Numbered from the stretch's first letter, positions 17,040 through 25,476 are shown. The stretch: 64,000 nt of DNA from Thermosipho melanesiensis BI429 (GCF_000016905.1 NC_009616.1:1426001-1490000); one strand, 5' to 3'. The notes: generated by a model from the letters alone, not told the origin. Numbers and translations: made by a program.

Positions 17040-17169
17040 CCCTCTCACAATACTCTTAAATACATGAGAGGGTTTCTCAGCCTTACAGGCTGAGCAACAC
17101 GTGGGCTGGGACAAGCCCACGTGGAGGTGGGAAGTCCCCCACTACTCAGCCCGAAGCTGAGATACTTTA
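17040..17169 (-). ncRNA. Five-helix structured element, copy A
   Basis: Read on the minus strand from TAAAGTAT, five hairpins follow. P5 is CTCAGC/GCTGAG with loop TTCGG, P4 GTGGG/CCCAC, P3 CACGTGGGCT/AGCCCACGTG, P2 CTCAGCC/GGCTGAG with loop TGTAA, and P1 CCCTCTCA/TGAGAGGG. Linkers TA, TTG and AA(A) are shared with copy B. It begins 10 bases after the stop of the fibre gene. Conserved linkers with different but fully paired stems indicate selection on structure. What it does is unknown. Alternatives are a tnpB-less IS200/IS605 end or omegaRNA-like remnant, or an mRNA processing or stability element. Confidence 0.75.
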
Positions 17170-17178
17170 CCCGCCACC

Positions 17179-18405
17179 TCATACTATCGGTAACTTTGGC
17201 GGCACTGAGAATGGGCGGCGAGCTTCGTAGAGTTGTTGAATATAAGAGTCGGTCCAGATGTTGGGGTCGTACTTGGCGATGAGGAGGTTGGAAATTAAGC
17301 CGTTCATGCCATGTATTGCAGACAAATCTGAGGGCCTATAACCTATTTTTATATGAGTAAAATTACCAAGATTTAAACTTACTGTGATTGTTCGTCTTAA
17401 ACTTCCATTTAAATATATTTTTAATACAGAACCATCATATACAAATACAACAAAATGCCAATCATGAAAATCTACATCGAAAGCTTCTATTGTTACATTA
17501 GCTGCCGGAGCACCATCTTTTTGAATTACAATTCTTTGTGTTTGGTTATCAGGATATGTAAAAGAAGCGATACTATCCTGATAATAATCATCCGCTTGAA
17601 TTGTAATATCATGCTGAGCTGCTGTCGTTGGTTTATTATTTTTCCGCCAAAACGCAATAACAAAAGGTTCAGTAATTGGAATGTTAATTTTAAACCTTCC
17701 ATCAGGTCTCGTCCCATCTACAAAGCTTGTTGCGAAGGGTTTTATTTCTAACTGTAACTTATTCAAATAGCCCGAAATTCCACTTACATATGCTTTATAA
17801 AAATCCCAAATAAAATATAAATATCGTGTATCTTCTGGTAATGTATAAGTAATAATTACATCATACCATCTATCTAATAACAATTCTGGATTACCATAAT
17901 ACTCGGTTCTATGGCCGTTTATTTTTATATGCAATCCTTGCCTTTCCCAAAAATTCAGTGTTGCATCTCCTTTAACTTCTACTGTATCACCATCATTGAA
18001 ATCCATCCAATTGCTACCATCAATACTATATCTGGCGACAACAAACCATAGACATCCTTTGTGTTTCCAGCTTAAGGTTATCTTTGTTCCGGCTGGATAA
18101 ATTTGTCCTAAATCAATCGTGTGTGTCTCAATTTTATATACAGTAATACCTTGTCCACCAATATATGCTTTTTGTGTTTCGTCCCAACAATCTGCCCATG
18201 TTTTTCCTGAAGCCAAAGCATAAGGAAAAAATACCACTTGCCCAGCATCAAAATTCCACGAATATTGCCCGAAATAATTCATCGTCCCCTCTTCCACAGC
18301 AAAACTTTTCACGCCTGGAAACGGGACGTCGTCTTTTCGGAGCGTGACGCAGAGAGAGCCGTCGTCGTTGTAAATCAAGTTATAAGGGGTTTTAATCAAA
18401 GCCAT
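17179..18405 (-). CDS. Tail fibre with lectin/LamG-like domain
   Basis: About 408 residues from ATG 18405, which has GGAGG upstream; the frame opens earlier inside element B. It begins MALIKTPYNLIYNDDGSL, a common small N-terminal adaptor in phage fibres. The C-terminal half (about 240-400) looks like a concanavalin/LamG jelly roll (FKINIPITEPFVIAFWRKN, WHFVVFVYDGSVLKIYLNGS, then GLISNLLIAKYDPN). It probably binds a surface sugar. The gene is flanked on both sides by the five-helix elements. Its two ends are GC-richer than the middle. Confidence 0.7.
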   Translation of the reverse strand: MALIKTPYNLIYNDDGSLCVTLRKDDVPFPGVKSFAVEEGTMNYFGQYSWNFDAGQVVFFPYALASGKTWADCWDETQKAYIGGQGITVYKIETHTIDLGQIYPAGTKITLSWKHKGCLWFVVARYSIDGSNWMDFNDGDTVEVKGDATLNFWERQGLHIKINGHRTEYYGNPELLLDRWYDVIITYTLPEDTRYLYFIWDFYKAYVSGISGYLNKLQLEIKPFATSFVDGTRPDGRFKINIPITEPFVIAFWRKNNKPTTAAQHDITIQADDYYQDSIASFTYPDNQTQRIVIQKDGAPAANVTIEAFDVDFHDWHFVVFVYDGSVLKIYLNGSLRRTITVSLNLGNFTHIKIGYRPSDLSAIHGMNGLISNLLIAKYDPNIWTDSYIQQLYEARRPFSVPPKLPIV

Positions 18406-18466
18406 TCTATTTCCTCCTTCTTGCTTTACACTGCCAATTCCTAAACAATAAACAGAAACCCCTAAT

Positions 18467-18597
18467 CCCCCTGTGTTCTCGCAGAACTTCACAGAGGGTT
18501 CACAACCCCTTATAGGGGCTGTGCAACACGCTGGCCAGCCTTACCAGCGTGGGTGTTAGGGGACACCCACTACTCACCCCGCGGGCGAGATACTTTA
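18467..18597 (-). ncRNA. Five-helix structured element, copy B
   Basis: Same layout as copy A. P5 is CTCGCCC/GGGTGAG, P4 GGTGT/ACACC (extendable), P3 CACGCTGG/CCAGCGTG, P2 CACAGCCCC/GGGGTTGTG with loop TATAA, and P1 CCCTCTGTG/CACAGGGGG. P1, P2 and P5 each contain a G-U pair on the minus strand that would be an A-C mismatch on the plus strand, so the functional strand is minus. Its first three bases TAA are the stop codon of the gene at 18595-18939, as if insertion of the element had ended that gene. Confidence 0.75.
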
Positions 18598-18939
18598 ATC
18601 TTCCTCATCTACACTTATCTCGCTCGGCACTTCAGCTGAAGCGTACCCTGCGTTGGCTTCCAGAACCGGCTTTGCCTTGTCATACATTGTCTTCAAGATC
18701 GCATCAAGGGAAGGCTTAAGGTAAAGCGGAAGTTCGATCTCATCCACGAACTCTTCATACTGCCATGCAGGAACTTCTTTTTGGGTTACATTACCTTCTT
18801 CGTCGTACTCCTCAATGGTCGTTGTTGTCTCCTGTATCGCCACTCTGAACGCATACCTAACCTTGAAAATCCCCCTTTTTACATCATCCTGCACGCTGAG
18901 AACCTTTATCTCGGCAGGTTTAGAAGTTGAAATAACCAC
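18595..18939 (-). CDS. Tail-region hypothetical protein
   Basis: About 114 residues between the tape measure and the fibre. An in-frame GTG at 18948 touches the Shine-Dalgarno, whereas GTG at 18939 has GAGGGGGTG six bases upstream and is preferred. The sequence (VKRGIFKVRYAFRVAIQETTT, then acidic EIELPLYLKPSLDAILKTMY) is not a family I recognise. The acidic C-terminus ends at a TAA that is the first codon of element B, so the protein may be truncated. It could be a tail assembly or fibre accessory protein. Confidence 0.6.
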   Translation of the reverse strand: MVISTSKPAEIKVLSVQDDVKRGIFKVRYAFRVAIQETTTTIEEYDEEGNVTQKEVPAWQYEEFVDEIELPLYLKPSLDAILKTMYDKAKPVLEANAGYASAEVPSEISVDEED

Positions 18940-18958
18940 ACCGGTCACCCCCTCAATT

Positions 18959-21900
18959 TCACGTAATTACCAACGTGCCCTCTTCGAGTGCTTCTCTTAC
19001 AGCTTTTACTACCATCTCTTTAAAAGCCTCTGCACTATCCAAGAAATTACTGTTTTGGAAGTACTGATAGATATTCACTGTTTCCGGTCCACTTCTTGTT
19101 ACATTCGCCGTATACGTCTGCGTTATTTCGGCTCCGAAGTTCTCATCGCTGATGTTTATTTTTCCGATCTTCTCCTCAGCCTCTTTTGTTATCTGCTCCC
19201 AGGATTTCACGGCGCGTTTTCCCATGTTAACAAATCCGAACGTAAGCGCTCTCACAACGTCAGAAACCATGTTGTAGAGCCAATTGAAAGCGTTAACTAT
19301 CATTGCGAATGCTATATAAAATCCTCTTGCTATCGGCACAATCACCGTGTTGTATGCCCAAACGAGAATGTTTGCAAACGCCTGAAGCAGGCCAAGGAAC
19401 GGCTCCAGTAACGGAAGCAGGAGCGTTCCAAGTAATCTACCGAAAATCTGCAGGATCTTTACGAACGGCTCCAGCGCACGGTTGATGACGGTGCCAAGTA
19501 CTTCCATGATGCCCTGGACAACCACACCGATGGGATCAAGCAATTGCATTACGTTTTCAAGAGTTGCAAGCATAGGGCCAAGCTTTCCGAGAATGCTTTC
19601 AAACAGACTTCCTAAACTACTACCCAGCCCTTTAAACCCTTCTATTGTTGTTTTAAACGGTGCGAGAATATCAAAACCTGCAAGTGATCCAGTTTTTGCA
19701 GTTTTTACAAGCGCGGTTCCCAAGTCTTTCAACCACGTCAGTTGCGGCGTTGCAGCCTGCGCAACCTTTATCGCGTTTATAAAAGTATCGAACAGCCCTT
19801 TATTAGCTTGATAGTATTTTGCCACTGCCCCGCGTACCATATCTATGAGCATTTGCAGTTTGCTTTTACTCTTTTTAGCGTCCTGTTGTTGTTCCCCGAT
19901 TTTTTCAGCGATGATCTTTAAAGCTTCCGCAGACTCAGGGCCCGTCTTTTTAATTATATCCGCTATTTGCTTTAGCGTTCCCGCTACCGTTTTTACGTCG
20001 TTTGCTATCCCTCCATCTGTGAAATAGCTTATAATTGCATCTACAATTCCACCTTTGTTGTATCCTCTCGTTCTAATCTTTTCCAGCACTGAAACCATCG
20101 ATGGATACTTTTTAACCATCCACGCCGGGACAACGTATTCCCCTTTGTGCACTATGCCAGCCGGTTCATGTTTGCCTCCATTGCCTGTATATCCACCTTC
20201 GGCATATCCTGGTTGATAGAACAGTCCCATCCATGCTAATATTTTCATCCACCAAGGAGTTTGTTTATCATCCATTATTTCCTTTGCCATTTCCTGTTTT
20301 TTTAATTCAATTTCTCCTTGTTTTTCAAAGCCTTTTTTGAAGAAATCTATAACATCGCCCGAGATCTTCACAGCAATTTCCCATGTTGTTTGAACAAGAC
20401 CGCCAAAGTATTTCATTATTTCTTTTATAAACTCCAATCCCTGAATAATCCAATCCCATGTTGTTTGTAAAGCTTCCCATGTTCCTTCTCCTATTGGTTT
20501 TAAAACATTTTCCCAGAGCCATTCAATATCTGAAACAGTCCATTCCCAAGTAGAAGAAATAGTTTCCCATATTGCTTGACCAATAGGTTGTAAAATGTTA
20601 TCCCATAACCACGTTAAGCCATTTACAATCCAGTCCCAAGTTGTCTTCAATGTTTCCCATATTCCAGTTCCTAATGGTTGTAAAACATTCTCCCAGAGCC
20701 AATCAACACCGTTTACAAGCCAATCCCATGCCGTTTCTATACCTTCCCAAGCTTTTTCTCCAATCCATGACATAATATCCCAAAGTTTTTCTAAACCTGT
20801 AACTGTCCAATCCCAAACAGTTTTAAATCCTTTCGTAAGCCCATTCCACAGCCAACCAAATACATCTTTTACTCCTTTCCAAATGTTTTCCCAATCAATT
20901 GATTGTATCCAATTTAATAGTTTTATAAATATATTAACCATTAGGTTGAACAACCATTGCAAGAAATCTGCAAAATCTTTTCCTTCATTTTTGCTCTTCC
21001 AAAGCATGTATAGAGCAGTTACTGCTCCTATTAAAGCTAACGTAAATGGTCTTAGTAAGAAAGTTCCTATCTGTGCAATTTGAGTAAACAATTTTAAAGA
21101 TATTAATATGCCTATTAAAGTAGCCCCCAACCTGAGCAACGCCCAAACTGCTTTTCCTACTGTTTCTTTATTTTCATCAATCCATTTTGTTAACTGCCTT
21201 ATTCCGGCAATTAGCTTGCTCAAGAAGTCAATTACTCCACTTCTTACTGCGTTGAATAAAGTCATGTTTAAAGCTCCTAAACTTGCTTTCAATTTATCAA
21301 GTAAATAAGAAACAGATTGTGTTTGTAGCTGATATGCTTCATTTAAAGCTTCTGTATCACCCTTTATCCCGCTTAATACGTCTTCAAATTTTTCATAATT
21401 GTTGATCCATGTTAATAACGCTCTCGAACCTGTTTCAGAAAGTGCAAGTTGTTGCAAAAAAGCTCTTTTTTCATCATCGGTAAGTCCTTCAAGTTTCTTT
21501 CTAAATTGTTCTACGACCTTTGTTAGCCCAACAAATTTTCCATTTGCATCATAAAGGTTAATCCCTAATTCCTTGAACTTATCTGCTTGCTGGAGCATAT
21601 CCATAAATGCTCCTTCTGCTGCATTTGCTGCCTCAGAAGATCTAAAACCTGCTGTTGTAAGTGCGGTATATCCTGCAAGTGCTTCCTTTAGTCCTACTCC
21701 TAAGTTTCTTGCGGCTGGGATTAACTGGCCAAAGTCCCTTGCAAGTTCTTCATAAGTCAATAACCCTTTTTTAACTGCTTCAAACTGCATTGCATACACT
21801 GTGGTGAGTTTATCTATGCTCAATCCATATGCATTGATGATAGAAATAGCACTTTGAAATGTAGTTGTTAAATCCGTTGCACCTGCAATTGAAGAAACAG

Positions 21901-22321
21901 CAGTTGCTTTTAACACGTTTAAGCTATCTTTTGCTTCAACGCCAGCAGACCCCAGCATGTATAAAGCGTTATTAAGCTCATCTAAAGGTTTTCCTGTTGC
22001 TACGGATAAATTAATTAATTGTTTTTGCATCTCTCTTGCTTGTTCGCCTGTCATTTTCATCATTGTGCGTGCATTTTGAAATGACTTTTCTACCTTGGCT
22101 GCAAAATAAGTTGAAGCACTAACTGCTCCAGCTAAAGCCCCTGTGAATGCAACTGTGTATTTTAAAGCAGTATTGATTGCACTTGAAAATTGCTGAAGAT
22201 TTTTTCTCACATTATCAATTTTCTTTTGAAAAGTATCCAAGTTTCTTGACACGGTTCTTAGAACAGGACTCGCTGAATCTGAAGCTTTTATTACTACTCC
22301 AAGTGTTTCTTGTTTTGGCAT
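18959..22321 (-). CDS. Tape measure protein
   Basis: About 1120 residues, setting tail length. The N-terminal third is a helical TP901-type core (GALAGAVSASTYFAAKVEKS, AREMQKQLINLSVATGKP). Next come membrane-like segments (VGKAVWALLRLGATLIGILI), a tryptophan-rich tandem repeat (20459-20815), a G-rich linker (YAEGGYTGNGGKHEPAG) and hydrophobic helices (ILGKLGPMLATLENVMQLL, LLGTLLLPLLEPFLGLL). ATG 22321 is preferred over GTG 22330. Base composition changes near 20100: the 3' part is GC-richer than the 5' part, so a recombination boundary lies inside the gene. Confidence 0.9.
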   Translation of the reverse strand: MPKQETLGVVIKASDSASPVLRTVSRNLDTFQKKIDNVRKNLQQFSSAINTALKYTVAFTGALAGAVSASTYFAAKVEKSFQNARTMMKMTGEQAREMQKQLINLSVATGKPLDELNNALYMLGSAGVEAKDSLNVLKATAVSSIAGATDLTTTFQSAISIINAYGLSIDKLTTVYAMQFEAVKKGLLTYEELARDFGQLIPAARNLGVGLKEALAGYTALTTAGFRSSEAANAAEGAFMDMLQQADKFKELGINLYDANGKFVGLTKVVEQFRKKLEGLTDDEKRAFLQQLALSETGSRALLTWINNYEKFEDVLSGIKGDTEALNEAYQLQTQSVSYLLDKLKASLGALNMTLFNAVRSGVIDFLSKLIAGIRQLTKWIDENKETVGKAVWALLRLGATLIGILISLKLFTQIAQIGTFLLRPFTLALIGAVTALYMLWKSKNEGKDFADFLQWLFNLMVNIFIKLLNWIQSIDWENIWKGVKDVFGWLWNGLTKGFKTVWDWTVTGLEKLWDIMSWIGEKAWEGIETAWDWLVNGVDWLWENVLQPLGTGIWETLKTTWDWIVNGLTWLWDNILQPIGQAIWETISSTWEWTVSDIEWLWENVLKPIGEGTWEALQTTWDWIIQGLEFIKEIMKYFGGLVQTTWEIAVKISGDVIDFFKKGFEKQGEIELKKQEMAKEIMDDKQTPWWMKILAWMGLFYQPGYAEGGYTGNGGKHEPAGIVHKGEYVVPAWMVKKYPSMVSVLEKIRTRGYNKGGIVDAIISYFTDGGIANDVKTVAGTLKQIADIIKKTGPESAEALKIIAEKIGEQQQDAKKSKSKLQMLIDMVRGAVAKYYQANKGLFDTFINAIKVAQAATPQLTWLKDLGTALVKTAKTGSLAGFDILAPFKTTIEGFKGLGSSLGSLFESILGKLGPMLATLENVMQLLDPIGVVVQGIMEVLGTVINRALEPFVKILQIFGRLLGTLLLPLLEPFLGLLQAFANILVWAYNTVIVPIARGFYIAFAMIVNAFNWLYNMVSDVVRALTFGFVNMGKRAVKSWEQITKEAEEKIGKINISDENFGAEITQTYTANVTRSGPETVNIYQYFQNSNFLDSAEAFKEMVVKAVREALEEGTLVIT
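20459..20815 (-). repeat. Four tandem 29-30-residue tryptophan-rich repeats in the tape measure gene
   Basis: Units begin WDW or WEW and run about 90 bases. They follow the pattern W-D-W-x3-G-x2-WLW-x-N-x-LQP-x-G-x3-WE. Coding units end near 20815, 20728, 20638, 20548 and 20458. The spacing of 87, 90, 90 and 90 bases is regular, so changes in copy number would shift tail length in steps. Confidence 0.85.
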
Positions 22322-22326
22322 CTGAA

Positions 22327-22830
22327 TCACCTGCCTTTATTCTTATTTGCAAGTTGTTCTACAAAGACTGTTTTGAAATTAATCAGAAATATTATCCAGT
22401 CTACTGGTTGATCGAAAATTCCTCCAGATTCTGGAAGATTAATTATATTCCCCTTGTGATCCACATATGCAAGAACGAATTGGAAGTAATTCTCTTTTAT
22501 AAAGTCATACATTTGTCTATCTTCTTCTGGAACATTGTTTCCCATTTTGATATCAGAAAGCATTAAATTTAGCCATCTTTTAAGTTTATAACCTTCAATA
22601 CTCAGCAATGGTTCAACGCTTTCAAGTAATTTCTGTCTTAATAGCTCAACAGTTTCATGTTTTAGCATTCCGCAAGTCTTGGTAGTTATCGGCACATTTT
22701 CACTCCATCTAATAATATGAAAAGGGAGAGCTTCAATCACTCTCCCCTTTCTTAGTAATTCAATTCCTCTAACAGTTAATTTCTTATATTCTATCCAGCC
22801 ATCTTCAAACTCCAAAAGCATTGCTACCAC
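22327..22830 (-). CDS. Second tail assembly chaperone, possibly made by frameshift
   Basis: 167 residues, starting within the end of the preceding chaperone gene, in the +1 frame relative to it. It repeats part of its neighbour: IIRWSENVPIT here against VIKSWSESVPVT there, followed by similar helices, so the two are paralogous domains. It may be read by its own start (ATG after GGTGG) or as an extension after a +1 shift at GTT TGA. It lies directly before the tape measure, the usual place for the G/GT pair. Confidence 0.7.
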   Translation of the reverse strand: MVAMLLEFEDGWIEYKKLTVRGIELLRKGRVIEALPFHIIRWSENVPITTKTCGMLKHETVELLRQKLLESVEPLLSIEGYKLKRWLNLMLSDIKMGNNVPEEDRQMYDFIKENYFQFVLAYVDHKGNIINLPESGGIFDQPVDWIIFLINFKTVFVEQLANKNKGR

Positions 22831-23170
22831 CGAGATTATACATCTCTTGTAACTTTATCCAGATATTTAAAAGAGTAGTTGCCTCTACTTTCTTTATGTT
22901 TTCCAGTGTCACAGGAACACTTTCACTCCAGGATTTTATTACTTTTGTTAAAAATTTGTATGGAACAGCATTTACTGCAGCTAAATCCAGTATTGCATTC
23001 CCATCTCTTGTTACTTCTACCTTTGAGTTTTGGAAAATAGTTACTGCTTCTTCTCTGAGTTCTGCAGTAAGCTCTTTTGGAACTTCAATCCATGTTTCAG
23101 TTTCCTTATTTACAACTTTCTTATCCTTAATATAAAGTTTCACTGTTTCATTACTTGCAAAAAGGCTCAT
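22805..23170 (-). CDS. Tail assembly chaperone
   Basis: 121 residues between the tail tube and the tape measure, matching the position of lambda gpG. It has an N-terminal beta part (VKLYIKDKKVVNKETETWIEVP) and a helical C-terminus (LTKVIKSWSESVPVTLEN). It ends GSNAFGV with stop TGA preceded by GTT. The next gene overlaps by 26 bases in the +1 frame. Confidence 0.75.
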   Translation of the reverse strand: MSLFASNETVKLYIKDKKVVNKETETWIEVPKELTAELREEAVTIFQNSKVEVTRDGNAILDLAAVNAVPYKFLTKVIKSWSESVPVTLENIKKVEATTLLNIWIKLQEMYNLGGSNAFGV

Positions 23171-23181
23171 TTAATCACCCC

Positions 23182-24144
23182 TTAATATGTTCCTGTCCCG
23201 TTAGTATAATCTGCGATTTCGATTATGTCTCCACTCAATGGAATTAGAGCTGTGAATTCAGCCTTAAACATTATTTTGTCTGGTCCTGCAATATCGTGTG
23301 TCATGTTTGAGAAGAGAAGTCTTGGAATGTATATTGTAAGTTTGTTAGTTGCATCTTTTGCAAGTTCTATACCTAATGCTGCCTCAGTAAAATTCTTGAA
23401 TTTAGTATATTCGCCAGAAATTACTGAACTATCGAAGATAATATCAATTGATCCTGTAATTTCCAATGTTCCAGGATCTAAACTCTTCCTTTTGCCTGTG
23501 CCATCTAATCTGTAATCGTCAGAGTCAAGATTGTTGTTTATTGTAAGTTCAATACTTGAGTAAAGATCTGTAGCTGTTGTGAATTGATCTGTGTAAAGTT
23601 TAAGTTCTTTAAAGTAGTATGGATCATATCCTGGAACAGTTAAAGTCCCCTGTGTTAAGGAACCGCTTAGTTCTTCTTTCCCTACAAAATCAGCAGTTAC
23701 TGAAGGAATTGCACCGACCGAACCAGAAAATCTTAGTTGATTAATTTTCATTCCAAGATATTTGAATGATTGTCCACCGTGGTTTACTTCTATACTTGCA
23801 CTCGGAAGATCTTCAGTTAGGCCGATTGGTTTAATATTTGTATATTCATCCCCGCTCGAGGGAGTACCATCAGGATCAACAAGTGCTGCTTTTCCAAGAG
23901 CAAGATAGAAAAGAACACCTGCAGTTTCTGGATAAAGTTCTACATCAATACTTCCTTCAGCACCTAATTTTCCAGGAGCAAGAGATTTTATTCCTCTTGT
24001 ACCCAGCAATGCTTCTGATCTAACTGCTTCAACTTTATGATTTAAGCTTTCGCTTTTGAAAGGCAATTTCCATATAGCAGTTGCTTCAGTTGCAAAGCTT
24101 GTTTCAACGCCAAGTAATACGCTTGATTTAGCGCCTGTATTCAT
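23182..24144 (-). CDS. Major tail tube protein
   Basis: 320 residues with a strong ribosome site (GGAGGTG). It is beta-rich throughout with typical tube features: an N-terminal strand hairpin (KSSVLLGVETSFATEATAIW), a loop (GTRGIKSLAPGKLGAEGSID) and a repeated half (LEITGSIDIIFDSSVISGEY). The order tube, chaperones, tape measure fits siphoviruses. It could form the single-ring tube around the tape measure. Confidence 0.85.
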   Translation of the reverse strand: MNTGAKSSVLLGVETSFATEATAIWKLPFKSESLNHKVEAVRSEALLGTRGIKSLAPGKLGAEGSIDVELYPETAGVLFYLALGKAALVDPDGTPSSGDEYTNIKPIGLTEDLPSASIEVNHGGQSFKYLGMKINQLRFSGSVGAIPSVTADFVGKEELSGSLTQGTLTVPGYDPYYFKELKLYTDQFTTATDLYSSIELTINNNLDSDDYRLDGTGKRKSLDPGTLEITGSIDIIFDSSVISGEYTKFKNFTEAALGIELAKDATNKLTIYIPRLLFSNMTHDIAGPDKIMFKAEFTALIPLSGDIIEIADYTNGTGTY

Positions 24145-24158
24145 TTAACTCACCTCCA

Positions 24159-24518
24159 TTATTCATCCCACTTGAAACTTACTTGCACAAATACAAATAA
24201 GCGTTTGAGATTTTGAACATAGCTGTATTGAATCTCGGAAATCTCATAATAATTGAATGATGTATCTAATATTGTTTCAATTTGTCCTAACTTTGTATCT
24301 GCTGTGTCATATGCAGGATCTGGTGTTCCTTCAACTGAGAATAGAATAGCCATATCGCAAGTATTGCGTTTTCTTGAGCTTGTTAGATATTCAGGAGTAA
24401 TTTTGTCTATAAACACCGTTGCATTATTCGCTTTTTGTAAAGCTTTATCATCTGCAATAGTTACATTATCAAAGATAGTTTCTAATTGAGTTATAAAATT
24501 TCTTACCGTGCTAAACAT
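24159..24518 (-). CDS. Tail terminator/tail completion protein
   Basis: 119 residues just upstream of the tube gene and overlapping the gp10-like gene by eight bases. It is alpha/beta (MFSTVRNFITQLETIFDNV, NATVFIDKITPEYLTSS, then FVFVQVSFKWDE). Size and position fit a tail terminator, which caps the tube and binds the connector. No motif is decisive. Confidence 0.6.
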   Translation of the reverse strand: MFSTVRNFITQLETIFDNVTIADDKALQKANNATVFIDKITPEYLTSSRKRNTCDMAILFSVEGTPDPAYDTADTKLGQIETILDTSFNYYEISEIQYSYVQNLKRLFVFVQVSFKWDE

Positions 24519-24981
24519 TTTCCCACGTCCTTATTAGCTCATCTACCCATTTAGAAAGGCTAAACTTATCAACTGCATCTCTTAGATACCTTTTTTCCTG
24601 TGTTCCTTTTTTTGCAATGGAGTGCCATATTGCCCATGCTCTCCTATAAGTCCATTTCGCCCTTGATTTCTCCTTTAACTGAACCCATCTTAAGATTGGT
24701 TTATATGGTGGTCTATGTGGTCGTGTTCCATATTCTACAAAAGGAGCATATTGTAAGTTTGTAAATACTTTTATTTTGTCATAACTTATATCTTTTACTG
24801 TCCAGGATTGTCCTAAACGGCCTGTATTGCTCGTTCTCTCGTCTATGTTAGTAACTATCATATCTTCAAGTTCTAAACCCGCGGCTATTAGCACCTTTCT
24901 CAATACTTCTTTAAACCTATCATCTGACATATATCGCTTTATTTTAGTCAGTTGCTTTTTGTCAACTGAGACTTCAATCAT
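24511..24981 (-). CDS. HK97 gp10-like head-tail joining protein
   Basis: About 156 residues, from an ATG overlapping the upstream stop (ATGA). It shows the gp10-like signature of an N-terminal helix (KKQLTKIKRYMSDDRFKEVL), basic strands (RTSNTGRLGQSWTVKD) and YAPFVEYGTRPHRPPYKPIL. That last aromatic-Gly-Thr-Arg-Pro segment is typical of the family. Members bind the head-tail interface and help tail attachment. Confidence 0.8.
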   Translation of the reverse strand: MIEVSVDKKQLTKIKRYMSDDRFKEVLRKVLIAAGLELEDMIVTNIDERTSNTGRLGQSWTVKDISYDKIKVFTNLQYAPFVEYGTRPHRPPYKPILRWVQLKEKSRAKWTYRRAWAIWHSIAKKGTQEKRYLRDAVDKFSLSKWVDELIRTWENV

Positions 24982-25463
24982 AAGTCCCACCCTCGAGGAC
25001 TTCTGTAGTAATTTACAAGATATCTAAGATGTGCCTTTGTATCATCCATCTGCTGTGAAGCGTTTTGTATGGAATATGAGTTAAGCTTATTTATATCACC
25101 CATAATCATCTCGTAACAGTCCGCAAGTACATCGTTCCAGTTAATCACTTTTGCTTGAACATAGACGTCAGCCCCAACAGCATCATCAAAATAAATAATT
25201 CCTGCTTCTTTATCCATGGTAAATCCTGATGTTAACTCGTTTTCTGGATATGGCAATCCAATAAATATCCTTTCTACATATGTTTCATCTAATCTGTACA
25301 CAGGAATTTTGAACACTTTGCTATCAACGTCCATTTGTGTGGCTTGCATTACTTTAATTTCAGAGTGGATTTTTATAATCTCACTTAGTTCGTCGTCCGT
25401 GAAAAGTTGATTTGTTATATCTTTATCAGGAATTTTCATTCTTAAAAACTCAAGATTAGTCAT
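24978..25463 (-). CDS. Head-tail connector (gp6-like)
   Basis: 161 residues. It starts MTNLEFLRMKIPDKDITNQL, then a helix-rich body with GAGVDVYVQ-like strands (YFDDAVGADVYVQAKVINW) and a final helical segment (MIMGDINKLNSYSIQN). Its place after the capsid and before the gp10-like gene fits the connector that plugs the portal. It is coupled with the next gene by ATGA. Confidence 0.65.
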   Translation of the reverse strand: MTNLEFLRMKIPDKDITNQLFTDDELSEIIKIHSEIKVMQATQMDVDSKVFKIPVYRLDETYVERIFIGLPYPENELTSGFTMDKEAGIIYFDDAVGADVYVQAKVINWNDVLADCYEMIMGDINKLNSYSIQNASQQMDDTKAHLRYLVNYYRSPRGWDL

Positions 25464-25476
25464 TTAAACCACTTCC

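Noticed and set aside
16959-17040. A further gene between the tail tip and element A
   Set aside because: Only short frames without ribosome sites. It holds the ribosome site of the tail tip gene and otherwise nothing recognisable.
20595-21083. Long plus-strand open frame opposite the tape measure gene
   Set aside because: It mirrors the Trp-rich repeats of the real gene and lacks a ribosome site.
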